From Rhizobium rhizoryzae (GTDB lineage: Bacteria; Pseudomonadota; Alphaproteobacteria; Rhizobiales; Rhizobiaceae), in contig NZ_CP049250.1 of NCBI RefSeq assembly GCF_011046895.1, positions 2,516,501 through 2,580,500 of the forward strand: a DNA stretch of 64,000 bases, in the 5' to 3' direction. Positions within the stretch are counted from its first letter, which is position 1. Each line of letters starts with the position of its first letter. Shown piece by piece: positions 57,284 to 64,000 of the stretch. The position numbers and the translations under genes are program-made. The notes below the pieces were generated by a model. It saw nothing but the letters and a program-made list of their open reading frames with translations, had not been told where the DNA came from and did not search any database.

Positions 57284-58624
57284 ATGCGCGCGCTGGTGCT
57301 CGTTCCGGTTTTGAAACAGGCGCGATCTGCCGCTTCCGGCCCGTCTGACACGGCGACACCTGCGCCGCGCCGATCCGATGAAGCAAGACTGGAAGAAGCG
57401 ATGGGTCTGGCTCGTGCCATTGACCTGACGATTGCTCGTGGACTGATCATACCGGTCAGTCAGCCGAAGCCCGCGACACTGATTGGGACCGGCAAGATCG
57501 AGGAGATCAAGGCTCTGCTGGACGAGAATGACTGTGGTCTGGTGATCGTCGACCATCCGTTGACGCCGGTGCAACAGCGCAATCTCGAAAAGGAATGGCA
57601 GGCGAAGGTGATTGATCGCACGGGTCTCATTCTCGAGATTTTCGGGCGACGAGCCTCCACGAAGGAGGGGACGCTCCAGGTCGATCTTGCGCATCTCAAC
57701 TATCAGAAGGGTCGCCTCGTGCGAAGCTGGACGCACCTTGAGCGTCAGCGCGGTGGTGCGGGCTTCATGGGTGGTCCGGGTGAAACCCAGATCGAAGCTG
57801 ACCGTCGACTGCTGCAGGAGCGCATCCTCAAGCTGGAGCGCGAACTCGAGCAGGTTGTGCGCACCCGGCAGCTGCATAGGGCCAAGCGCCGCAAGGTTCC
57901 TCATCCGATCGTCGCGCTCGTGGGCTACACGAATGCCGGAAAATCAACACTCTTCAACCGGATCACGGGAGCAGGCGTGCTGGCAGAAAACATGTTGTTC
58001 GCCACGCTTGATCCGACGCTTCGTCGCATGAAGTTGCCGCATGGCCGAACTGTCATCCTCTCCGATACGGTCGGCTTCATTTCGGACCTTCCTACCCATC
58101 TGGTCGCCGCTTTCCGCGCGACGCTGGAAGAAGTGCTGGAGGCAGATCTCATTCTCCACGTCCGCGATATGTCCGATCCTGATAACGGGGCCCAGTCGGC
58201 CGATGTCCTGCGTATTCTCGATGATCTTGGCATAGACGAGAAGGAGCGCGGCGAGCGCATTATCGAGGTCTGGAACAAGATTGACCGTCTGGAGCCCGAG
58301 GCGCACGAGGCCGTTGCTGAACGCGCTCTTGGCCGTGAAAACGTCATGGCCGTCTCGGCAATCTCCGGTGAGGGCGTCGATCGTTTGATGGACGAGATTT
58401 CACGCCGCCTGGCGGGTGTCGTGACAGAGACGACCGTCGTGCTTCCGCCGGAAAAGCTGTCGCTGATTTCGTGGATCTATGAAAATGCCATGGTCGACCA
58501 GCGAGAGGATCGGGAAGATGGTTCTGTCGCTTTCGATCTGAGACTTTCCGAGCAACAGGCGAACGCCCTTGAACGGAAGCTAGGCGTTTTTCCGGTGGCT
58601 GAAAAGGAAGATTGGGAGCGGTAA
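57284..58624 (+). CDS. hflX: GTPase HflX
   Basis: A 446-residue ribosome-splitting GTPase of the Obg-HflX class. The N-terminal HflX domain has LIGTGKIEEIKALL and FGRRASTKEGTLQVDLAHLNYQ, then the Gly-rich linker GGAGFMGGPGETQIEADRR. The G domain has Walker A GYTNAGKST, DTVGFISDLPTHLVAAFRATLEE and NKID. The first ATG is 57284, but the frame stays open and protein-like back to 57209. A good Shine-Dalgarno (GGAAG) precedes ATA 57221, so the true start may be upstream. It is convergent with mazG, 8 bp apart. Confidence 0.93.
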   Translation: MRALVLVPVLKQARSAASGPSDTATPAPRRSDEARLEEAMGLARAIDLTIARGLIIPVSQPKPATLIGTGKIEEIKALLDENDCGLVIVDHPLTPVQQRNLEKEWQAKVIDRTGLILEIFGRRASTKEGTLQVDLAHLNYQKGRLVRSWTHLERQRGGAGFMGGPGETQIEADRRLLQERILKLERELEQVVRTRQLHRAKRRKVPHPIVALVGYTNAGKSTLFNRITGAGVLAENMLFATLDPTLRRMKLPHGRTVILSDTVGFISDLPTHLVAAFRATLEEVLEADLILHVRDMSDPDNGAQSADVLRILDDLGIDEKERGERIIEVWNKIDRLEPEAHEAVAERALGRENVMAVSAISGEGVDRLMDEISRRLAGVVTETTVVLPPEKLSLISWIYENAMVDQREDREDGSVAFDLRLSEQQANALERKLGVFPVAEKEDWER

Positions 58625-58632
58625 GCCGCTCC

Positions 58633-59472
58633 CTATTCTGCTGCCTCTCTAGGATTAACGCCCTTGGCAGCCTGCCAGAAGGCCTCCATTTCCTCAAGCG
58701 AGGATTCCGCAGGAGCCTTCCCCAATTTCTTAAGTTCCGTTTCTATATATCTGAATCGGTTTCTAAATTTTGCATTGGTACCACGTAAAGCCTGCTCGGG
58801 ATCGGCTTTTACGTGACGCCCGATGTTCACAACGGCGAATATCAGGTCCCCGAGTTCGTCTTTTATCTTTACCGATTGCCCCTCTCGCAGAGCCTCTCGC
58901 AATTCTGCGATCTCTTCTTCGATCTTGTCGAGAATTGGTTCTGCTTCCGACCAGTCGAAGCCAACAGTTGCCGCGCGTTCCTGCAGCTTCAGTGCCTCGA
59001 CAAGAGCAGGTTGATGACGAGATACGGAACCCAGGAGGCCGACAGTCTCATCGTCAACCAATCCGCGCTTTGCACGTCGCTCGGCGCGATCTTTCTTTTC
59101 GGCGGCCTTGATCTGATCCCACTGGAGTTTGACCGCTTCTGGCGTATTGACATCCGAACGTGCGAAGACGTGTGGATGCCGCCTGATCATCTTCGTCGTA
59201 ATCGCTTCAACGACATCGGCAAAGCTGAATGCGCCTGCTTCTTCCGCCATCTGTGCATGAAACACGACCTGAAACAGCAGATCTCCCAATTCATCCTTCA
59301 GATCTTCCAGATCAGCACGCTCAATCGCGTCCGCCACTTCGTAGGCTTCTTCGATCGTGTAGGGCTTTATGGTCTGGAAATCCTGTTTGATATCCCACGG
59401 GCATCCCGTCTGAGGATCACGCAGAGATGCCATAAGTTTCAGGAGATCGGAGATATCCTTGGAGGGCTGCAT
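58633..59472 (-). CDS. mazG: Nucleoside triphosphate pyrophosphohydrolase MazG
   Basis: A 279-residue housecleaning NTPase with two MazG domains. The first (about 8-115) has GCPWDIKQDFQTIKPYTIEEAYEV with the EExxE metal site and DLEDLKDELGDLLFQVVFHA. The second (about 160-260) has FDWSEAEPILDKIEEEIAEL and KDELGDLIFAVVNIGRH. It cleaves dNTPs and NTPs to monophosphates and diphosphate. It is convergent with hflX, and the deaminase gene lies 18 bp upstream on the same strand. Confidence 0.95.
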   Translation of the reverse strand: MQPSKDISDLLKLMASLRDPQTGCPWDIKQDFQTIKPYTIEEAYEVADAIERADLEDLKDELGDLLFQVVFHAQMAEEAGAFSFADVVEAITTKMIRRHPHVFARSDVNTPEAVKLQWDQIKAAEKKDRAERRAKRGLVDDETVGLLGSVSRHQPALVEALKLQERAATVGFDWSEAEPILDKIEEEIAELREALREGQSVKIKDELGDLIFAVVNIGRHVKADPEQALRGTNAKFRNRFRYIETELKKLGKAPAESSLEEMEAFWQAAKGVNPREAAE

Positions 59473-59490
59473 TGCTAAAGCCTTATTCTA

Positions 59491-60078
59491 TCAGTTCAGG
59501 GGAATGCCGTTGTCGGACTTGCTTTGCTGATAGCTTTCCGAGAGTGCATCATACCGGGCTTTGATGGTATCGATACGCTCATGAAGTTCGGCACGAAGCT
59601 TTTCCTCCTCGCTATCGGCCATTTCGCTGATCGCGAAGGATTTCCAGAATGCGTTCTGCCGCTTGTAACCGCCGGGTTCCAGGCCGAACACTTCCTTCAG
59701 GATCTTCAGATCGTGGGGGATGGCAAAGGCGTCACGCGAGTCTTCGTGGCTGAAAAAGAAATAGAAGTTATCGAAACCTGCCCAGGTGATTGCCGACATG
59801 CACATGGTGCAGGGTTCATGGGTGGACAGGAAAATGAGTTCGCGTGGGTCCGGCCGCTCCGCCATTTCATAGAAACGCTTCAGCGTATGCACTTCGCCGT
59901 GCCAGAGGGGATTTTCGAGTTCGTTGTTGGTTTCTGCAAGAACCAGTGAGAGATCCGCCTTGCGGAGGATGGCGGCACCAAACACCTTGTTGCCGAGGGC
60001 CACTCCGCGCTCGGTGAGCGGGAGGATGTCATTGTCGATAACATCCAGCAGTCGGGTAGCGATTGTTTTCGGAGTCAC
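59491..60078 (-). CDS. Zinc-dependent nucleoside/cytidine-type deaminase
   Basis: A 195-residue protein of the cytidine deaminase-like superfamily. The zinc site is complete: WHGEVHTL (His plus catalytic Glu) and HEPCTMCMSA (PCxxC). A C-terminal region of about 70 residues is helical and charged. The substrate (guanine, cytosine or tRNA adenosine) cannot be read from this. The GTG at 60078 is preferred, with AAGGA about 10 nt upstream; the frame extends 21 codons further without similarity. It lies 18 bp upstream of mazG, so co-transcription is likely. Confidence 0.85.
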   Translation of the reverse strand: MTPKTIATRLLDVIDNDILPLTERGVALGNKVFGAAILRKADLSLVLAETNNELENPLWHGEVHTLKRFYEMAERPDPRELIFLSTHEPCTMCMSAITWAGFDNFYFFFSHEDSRDAFAIPHDLKILKEVFGLEPGGYKRQNAFWKSFAISEMADSEEEKLRAELHERIDTIKARYDALSESYQQSKSDNGIPLN

Positions 60079-60346
60079 GCGCTCATGTCCTTTTTCTGAT
60101 ATTGCTCCACCATACGACAGGTGTGGAGAGCTTGAAAACACCGATTCCCTTTTGACCGCCTACCACGCAGCGTCGCCTCGACGGCGTATCAGGCTGATTT
60201 TCTGTGATTTGCCACACATTCAGAATGAAAATATCAGAAGTCCGGTCTCCACGGATTGCTGTTGCTTCTCGATTTTTCATGAAACTGCGATATTAAGTGC
60301 AATAACTCATCATTGTGCGAGCGCACAGGAACGACAGGACCCAGTG

Positions 60347-60661
60347 ATGGCAGACAAGGTGTTGACCGCGAATCGTCTGACCGACGGCATTGCCGTATGG
60401 CTTGACGCCAGTGGAGCGTGGAACGAGGCATTGCAGAGCGCCTTGGTGGCGCGGCACACTGAGGCCGTCACGGCATTGGAGGAAATTGGCAAGCGCGACT
60501 TTTCTGCAAATCTTGTCGTTGACGTCAACGTGGTGGACGTGGAAGAGGTCAATGGCCTTATCCGTCCTCTGCGCCTGCGTGAGCGTATTCGCGCCGCTGG
60601 TCCGACGATGGATTATGCCCCCGGTTACAAGCCCGCTGATCCGGCATTCATTGCTGCCTGA
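60347..60661 (+). CDS. DUF2849 protein of the sulfite reductase cluster
   Basis: A 104-residue protein of the DUF2849 family, which is consistently found directly before cysI in alphaproteobacteria. It begins ADKVLTANRLTDGIAVWLD and has a VDVNVVDVEEVNGLIRPLRLRERIRAAGP segment. Role unknown; a siroheme or electron-transfer accessory function is only inferred from position. AGGA lies about 8 nt before the ATG. It is 8 nt upstream of cysI. Confidence 0.88.
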   Translation: MADKVLTANRLTDGIAVWLDASGAWNEALQSALVARHTEAVTALEEIGKRDFSANLVVDVNVVDVEEVNGLIRPLRLRERIRAAGPTMDYAPGYKPADPAFIAA

Positions 60662-60669
60662 GGAATTCG

Positions 60670-62340
60670 ATGTATCGTTATGATGAGTTTGACCACGCTT
60701 TCGTTTCCAGTCGCGTGGAGCAGTTTCGTGATCAGGTCGCGCGCCGCCTCTCGGGCGAGCTCGCAGAGGATGCATTCAAGCCGCTGCGTCTGATGAATGG
60801 CGTCTACCTGCAGCTTCATGCCTACATGCTACGTGTTGCGATCCCCTATGGCACGCTGAATTCCCGGCAGATGCGGATGCTTGCGCACATCGCGCGCAAG
60901 TACGACCGTGGCTATGGCCATTTCACCACGCGCCAGAACATCCAGTACAACTGGCCGAAACTTTCCGATACGCCGGATATCCTGTCGGAACTCGCGTCCG
61001 TCGAGATGCATGCGCTACAAACCTCTGGCAACTGCATTCGCAATGTAACCGCTGATCATTTCGCCGGTGCTGCTGCGGACGAGGTAGCGGATCCACGTCC
61101 ATACGCCGAGATCCTGCGTCAGTGGTCTTCGGTGCATCCCGAGTTTTCCTTCCTGCCGCGCAAGTTCAAGATTGCAGTGACCGGCGCTGAACGCGACCGT
61201 GCTGCCATTCAGGTTCACGACATTGGTCTGCATCTGAAAAAGAACGACAAGGGTGAGATCGGCTTTGCCGTTTACGTCGGTGGTGGCCAGGGCCGCACCC
61301 CGATGATCGCAAAGAAGATCCGTGACTTCCTGCCGGAGCAGGATCTGCTGTCCTATACGACTGCGATCTTGCGCGTGTACAATCTGCATGGTCGCCGTGA
61401 CAACAAGTACAAGGCGCGCATCAAGATCCTTGTGCACGAGACAGGAACGGAAGAACTCACTCGTCAGGTAGAAGCCGAGTTTGCCCATTTGCAGGGTGCC
61501 GAACTGAAGCTTCCTGAGGCAGACATCCAGGCGATCAGCACCTATTTTGCACCGCCTGCGCTGGTTGCGCGTCCTGAAGGCTGGGCGCAGCTGGCGGGTG
61601 CGAAGAAGGCAGATGCCGGTTTCGCGCAGTGGGTGCACCAGAACGTTCAGCCTCACAAGCATCCCGACTACGGCATGGTGACGATTTCACTCAAGCCGAT
61701 CGGTGGCGTGCCAGGTGATGCGACCGATGTGCAGATGGACGCCGTCGCGGACATCGCAGAGCAGTATGCGCTGGATGAAATCCGGATCACGCACGAGCAG
61801 AATATCGTTCTGCCGCATGTGGCGCTTGCCGATCTCGAAGCCGTCTATAGGGCGCTGGTAGCGCAAGGGCTTGCAACAGCTAATGCCGGGCTGATCACCG
61901 ATATGATCGTCTGTCCCGGTCTTGATTACTGCGCGCTTGCGAATGCGCGGTCCATTCCGGTTGCGCAGGCAATTTCGCAGCGTTTCGGCTCCGCCGAGCG
62001 TCAGGCAGAAATCGGTGAGTTAAAGATCAAGATCTCGGGATGCATCAACGCCTGCGGGCATCACCATGTTGGTCATATCGGCTTGCTCGGCGTTGAGAAG
62101 AAGGGTGCTGAACTCTATCAAATCACGCTCGGTGGTTCGGCGGACGAGCATACTTCGATCGGTGAGATCATCGGGCGCGGTTTTGAGCCGGAAAAAGTGA
62201 CCGATGCCGTCGAGAAGATCGTGGATACCTATCTTGGCCTTCGATTGTCCAAGGAGGAAACCTTCCTTCAGGCCTATCGTCGTGTCGGCCCGCAGCCTTT
62301 CAAGGATGCGCTTTACGGCGAAGCTGCACAGGCAGCATAG
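60670..62340 (+). CDS. cysI: Nitrite/sulfite reductase (siroheme, sulfite reductase hemoprotein)
   Basis: A 556-residue siroheme/[4Fe-4S] reductase taking sulfite to sulfide. It has two duplicated ferredoxin-like half-domains and siroheme domains; LKLMNGVYLQLHAYMLRVAIPYG-like residues open the fold, and the GHFTTRQNIQYNWP motif contacts siroheme. The cluster ligands are in IVCPGLDYCALANA (two Cys) and SGCINACGHHH (two Cys). Placement between DUF2849 and DUF934 favours the sulfite assimilation enzyme over a nitrite reductase. AGGA precedes the ATG. Confidence 0.93.
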   Translation: MYRYDEFDHAFVSSRVEQFRDQVARRLSGELAEDAFKPLRLMNGVYLQLHAYMLRVAIPYGTLNSRQMRMLAHIARKYDRGYGHFTTRQNIQYNWPKLSDTPDILSELASVEMHALQTSGNCIRNVTADHFAGAAADEVADPRPYAEILRQWSSVHPEFSFLPRKFKIAVTGAERDRAAIQVHDIGLHLKKNDKGEIGFAVYVGGGQGRTPMIAKKIRDFLPEQDLLSYTTAILRVYNLHGRRDNKYKARIKILVHETGTEELTRQVEAEFAHLQGAELKLPEADIQAISTYFAPPALVARPEGWAQLAGAKKADAGFAQWVHQNVQPHKHPDYGMVTISLKPIGGVPGDATDVQMDAVADIAEQYALDEIRITHEQNIVLPHVALADLEAVYRALVAQGLATANAGLITDMIVCPGLDYCALANARSIPVAQAISQRFGSAERQAEIGELKIKISGCINACGHHHVGHIGLLGVEKKGAELYQITLGGSADEHTSIGEIIGRGFEPEKVTDAVEKIVDTYLGLRLSKEETFLQAYRRVGPQPFKDALYGEAAQAA

Positions 62341-62355
62341 GTTTAGGGATTGAAC

Positions 62356-62859
62356 ATGACACGTATCTGGACAGAAAACGGTTTCGTGGACGCTGATCCC
62401 TGGATCATCGAAACGGATGAGGTCAAGGCAGGCGAGGGGCAGACGGCTCTCCTCACCATTGATGAGTTGATCGAGCGCGCCGATAACTCCAACGACGTTG
62501 GCTTTGGCGTACTGGTCAAGCCCGCCGATGACGTATCAAGGTTGGAGCCCTATCTCTACCGACTGGCGCTGATCGCTGTCGCCTTTCCCGCGTTCAACGA
62601 TGGTCGTGGCTTCAGCCACGCCTCTCTGCTTCGCGAGAGGCTCGGCTACGCCAATGAATTGCGTGCGGTGGGCGATGTCTTGATCGACCAGGTTCCGCTC
62701 ATGCTACGGTGCGGCTTCGACAGTTTCGCGGTCACCAATGAGACCGCGTTGCGTCGTCTTTCCGAAAACCGGCTGCCGGGCATTGCTGTTCACTACCAGC
62801 CCACGGCTCGTGCAGCAACAGGCGGCGAAGCCTATAGCTGGCGCCGTCGCTCGGCCTGA
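62356..62859 (+). CDS. DUF934 protein of the sulfite reductase cluster
   Basis: A 167-residue protein of the DUF934 family, always linked to cysI-type genes. Marks are RIWTENGFVDADPWII at the start, the central AVAFPAFNDGRGFSHASLLRERLGY and the later LRCGFDSFAV. Function is unresolved; it is thought to help sulfite reduction. It follows cysI by 15 nt. The ATG at 62356 is chosen over one two codons earlier. Confidence 0.9.
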   Translation: MTRIWTENGFVDADPWIIETDEVKAGEGQTALLTIDELIERADNSNDVGFGVLVKPADDVSRLEPYLYRLALIAVAFPAFNDGRGFSHASLLRERLGYANELRAVGDVLIDQVPLMLRCGFDSFAVTNETALRRLSENRLPGIAVHYQPTARAATGGEAYSWRRRSA

Positions 62860-62987
62860 TTAAAGCTGAGTGCAAGAGGCGAATTTTTCCAAGCATCCGC
62901 GACATATAAACGCGGATGCCTTCAAAACAGTGTGTTCATGGTATATGTCGCTAGCGCACACGAAGCTGGATAGAACGAGACGCACGA

Positions 62988-63812
62988 ATGAACGTTTCCG
63001 CCAAGACTGAAGAATTCGCCGCCAAGGCACCCGCCAATATTCCGGATGGAGTTTATGCGGAAACCGTTCTGGCTGTCGAACATTACACGGATCATTTGTT
63101 TCGTTTCCGCATGACGCGCCCTGCGGGCTTCCGCTTCCGGTCAGGCGAGTTTGCAATGATCGGCCTGATGGTTGGCGAGAAGCCGATCTATCGTGCTTAC
63201 TCCATCGCCAGCCCGGCCTGGGACGAAGAACTGGAGTTCTTCTCCATCAAGGTGCAGGACGGTCCGCTGACGCAGCATCTTCAGAAGATCAAGCCAGGCG
63301 ACACGGTTCTCATGCGAAAGAAGCCGACTGGCACTCTGGTGCTCGACGCGCTGACGCCGGGCAAGCGCCTTTACATGTTCTCGACCGGTACGGGCATCGC
63401 TCCGTTTGCGAGCCTCATTCGCGATCCCGAAACCTATGAAAAGTTTGACGAAGTCATTCTCACGCATACGTGCCGGGAGATTGCGGAGCTTAAATACGGT
63501 TTCGACCTGATGGAAGAAATCCGCAATCACGAGTTTCTGGCTGAGGTTGTCGGCGACAAGCTCAAGCATTATCCGACGGTGACACGTGAAGATTACGCGT
63601 TCCAGGGGCGCATTACCGATCTGATCGCAAACGGCAAACTGTTTACCGATCTAGGCGTTCCGCCGCTCGATCCAGCTGTTGATCGCGGTATGATTTGCGG
63701 ATCGACGGCCATGCTCAAGGACACTAAGGAATTGCTTGAAAAGGCGGGACTGACGGAAGGCGCAAACAATAAGCCTGCCGAGTTTGTCATCGAACGCGCA
63801 TTTGTCGGCTGA
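62988..63812 (+). CDS. fpr: Ferredoxin--NADP+ reductase
   Basis: A 274-residue bacterial-type FPR. The FAD-binding RAYSIASPAWDEELEFF motif is near residue 65, NADP-binding STGTGIAPFASLIRDPE near 130, and MICGSTAMLKDTKELLE near 225. It ends ...ERAFVG, the subclass in which a short tail follows the Phe that stacks on FAD. It can donate electrons to ferredoxin, which fits use by cysI. The 128-bp spacer after the DUF934 gene suggests its own promoter. Confidence 0.95.
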   Translation: MNVSAKTEEFAAKAPANIPDGVYAETVLAVEHYTDHLFRFRMTRPAGFRFRSGEFAMIGLMVGEKPIYRAYSIASPAWDEELEFFSIKVQDGPLTQHLQKIKPGDTVLMRKKPTGTLVLDALTPGKRLYMFSTGTGIAPFASLIRDPETYEKFDEVILTHTCREIAELKYGFDLMEEIRNHEFLAEVVGDKLKHYPTVTREDYAFQGRITDLIANGKLFTDLGVPPLDPAVDRGMICGSTAMLKDTKELLEKAGLTEGANNKPAEFVIERAFVG

Positions 63813-63836
63813 TCTATAGATATACTTTACGAAAAA

Positions 63837-63868
63837 GGCTCTGGATCGATCGATCCAGAGCCTTTTTT
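63837..63868. terminator. Bidirectional terminator after fpr
   Basis: A 26-nt palindromic stem (63837-63862, arms GGCTCTGGATCGA) is preceded by A run 63832-63836 and followed by TTTTTT (63863-63868). It serves fpr and the converging gene at the right edge. Confidence 0.93.
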
Positions 63869-63889
63869 GTCTTGGGAGACAATGTAATG

Positions 63890-64000
63890 TCAGTCGCGCT
63901 TGATTGTCGCCAATAGCTGCCACAGATCCGCGCCTGTTTCAAAAACGGCGGCGTTGGCTTTGAAAAACAGCGATGCTTCTGTGAGCTCAAGCATTTCCTG
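63890..64000 (-). CDS. Unidentified protein, C-terminal fragment
   Basis: The last 36 codons of a minus-strand gene entering from the right edge; the stop is at 63890-63892. The tail reads MLELTEASLFFKANAAVFETGA then DLWQLLATIKRD. The pattern of a helix with a KANA-like motif followed by a T-x-A-D-hydrophobic ending resembles the C-terminal helix of flagellar rod and hook proteins, but this is too short to name. The frame is clean and stops just before a bidirectional terminator, so a real 3' end is likely. Confidence 0.6.
   Translation of the reverse strand, partial: QEMLELTEASLFFKANAAVFETGADLWQLLATIKRD

Noticed and set aside
59924..60346. N-terminal extension of the DUF2849 frame
   Set aside because: The open frame runs upstream over the divergent deaminase, but the part before 60347 has no similarity and the ATG at 60347 has its own Shine-Dalgarno.

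Overview
The window is a dense, collinear stretch of a Rhizobiales chromosome, most likely Rhizobiaceae (Agrobacterium/Rhizobium group). The main evidence is the dusB-ntrB-ntrC-ntrY-ntrX-trkA-hfq-hflX order, metC divergent from aapJ, an N-terminal lipoyl domain on the pyruvate dehydrogenase E1 beta subunit, a fused ispDF, LpxI in place of LpxH, an EipB-type envelope protein, and a GTTC-N7-GTTC LexA box. No species is assigned. I saw no tRNA, rRNA, insertion sequence, prophage, CRISPR array or obvious transferred island. Nearly every gene is a core housekeeping gene.

Layout. 1-4.9 kb: aapJ (partial), metC, an FAD monooxygenase with a small zinc-binding protein, an alpha/beta hydrolase and cysE. 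4.9-8.9 kb: a DUF3126 protein, a phasin, then clpS-clpA. 9-14.4 kb: azlCD, a minus-strand operon (ridA, glycerophosphodiesterase, FemAB-like acyltransferase, HIT protein), eipB and a small secreted protein. 14.6-27.8 kb: a long translation and envelope cluster, rpsB-tsf-pyrH-frr-uppS-cdsA-rseP-bamA-lpxD-fabZ-lpxA-lpxI-lpxB, ending in a bidirectional terminator facing gltA. 27.9-36.8 kb: gltA, comEC, lexA, a VOC protein, a chorismate-lyase-like protein, kdsA and eno. 36.9-45.0 kb: an ftsB-like gene, pdhA, pdhB, pdhC, an SGNH hydrolase, a DUF465 protein, lpdA, a GlsB-like membrane protein and lipA. 45.0-47.5 kb: a small orphan gene, a Coq10/RatA protein, cinA and ispDF. 47.7-58.6 kb: the nitrogen-regulation operon, trkA, hfq and hflX. 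58.6-64 kb: mazG, a deaminase, the sulfite reductase cluster (DUF2849-cysI-DUF934), fpr and a partial gene at the right edge.

How the genes work together. The 14.6-27.8 kb cluster links translation (S2, EF-Ts, RRF) with UMP supply, undecaprenyl and phospholipid precursors, outer-membrane protein assembly and lipid A synthesis. kdsA adds Kdo for the same lipid A core. pdhABC, lpdA and lipA form one functional unit: complex, shared E3 and lipoate synthesis. gltA then takes the acetyl-CoA. The ntr genes form a paired two-component nitrogen control system. cysE, metC and cysI cover sulfur assimilation.

No clear new multi-gene system is present. The most interesting signals are non-coding or small: a nested inverted repeat in front of bamA, a possible AUA start for hflX, a widely spaced 10-bp inverted repeat upstream of gltA, paired palindromes in front of the phasin gene, and a LexA box inside its own promoter.
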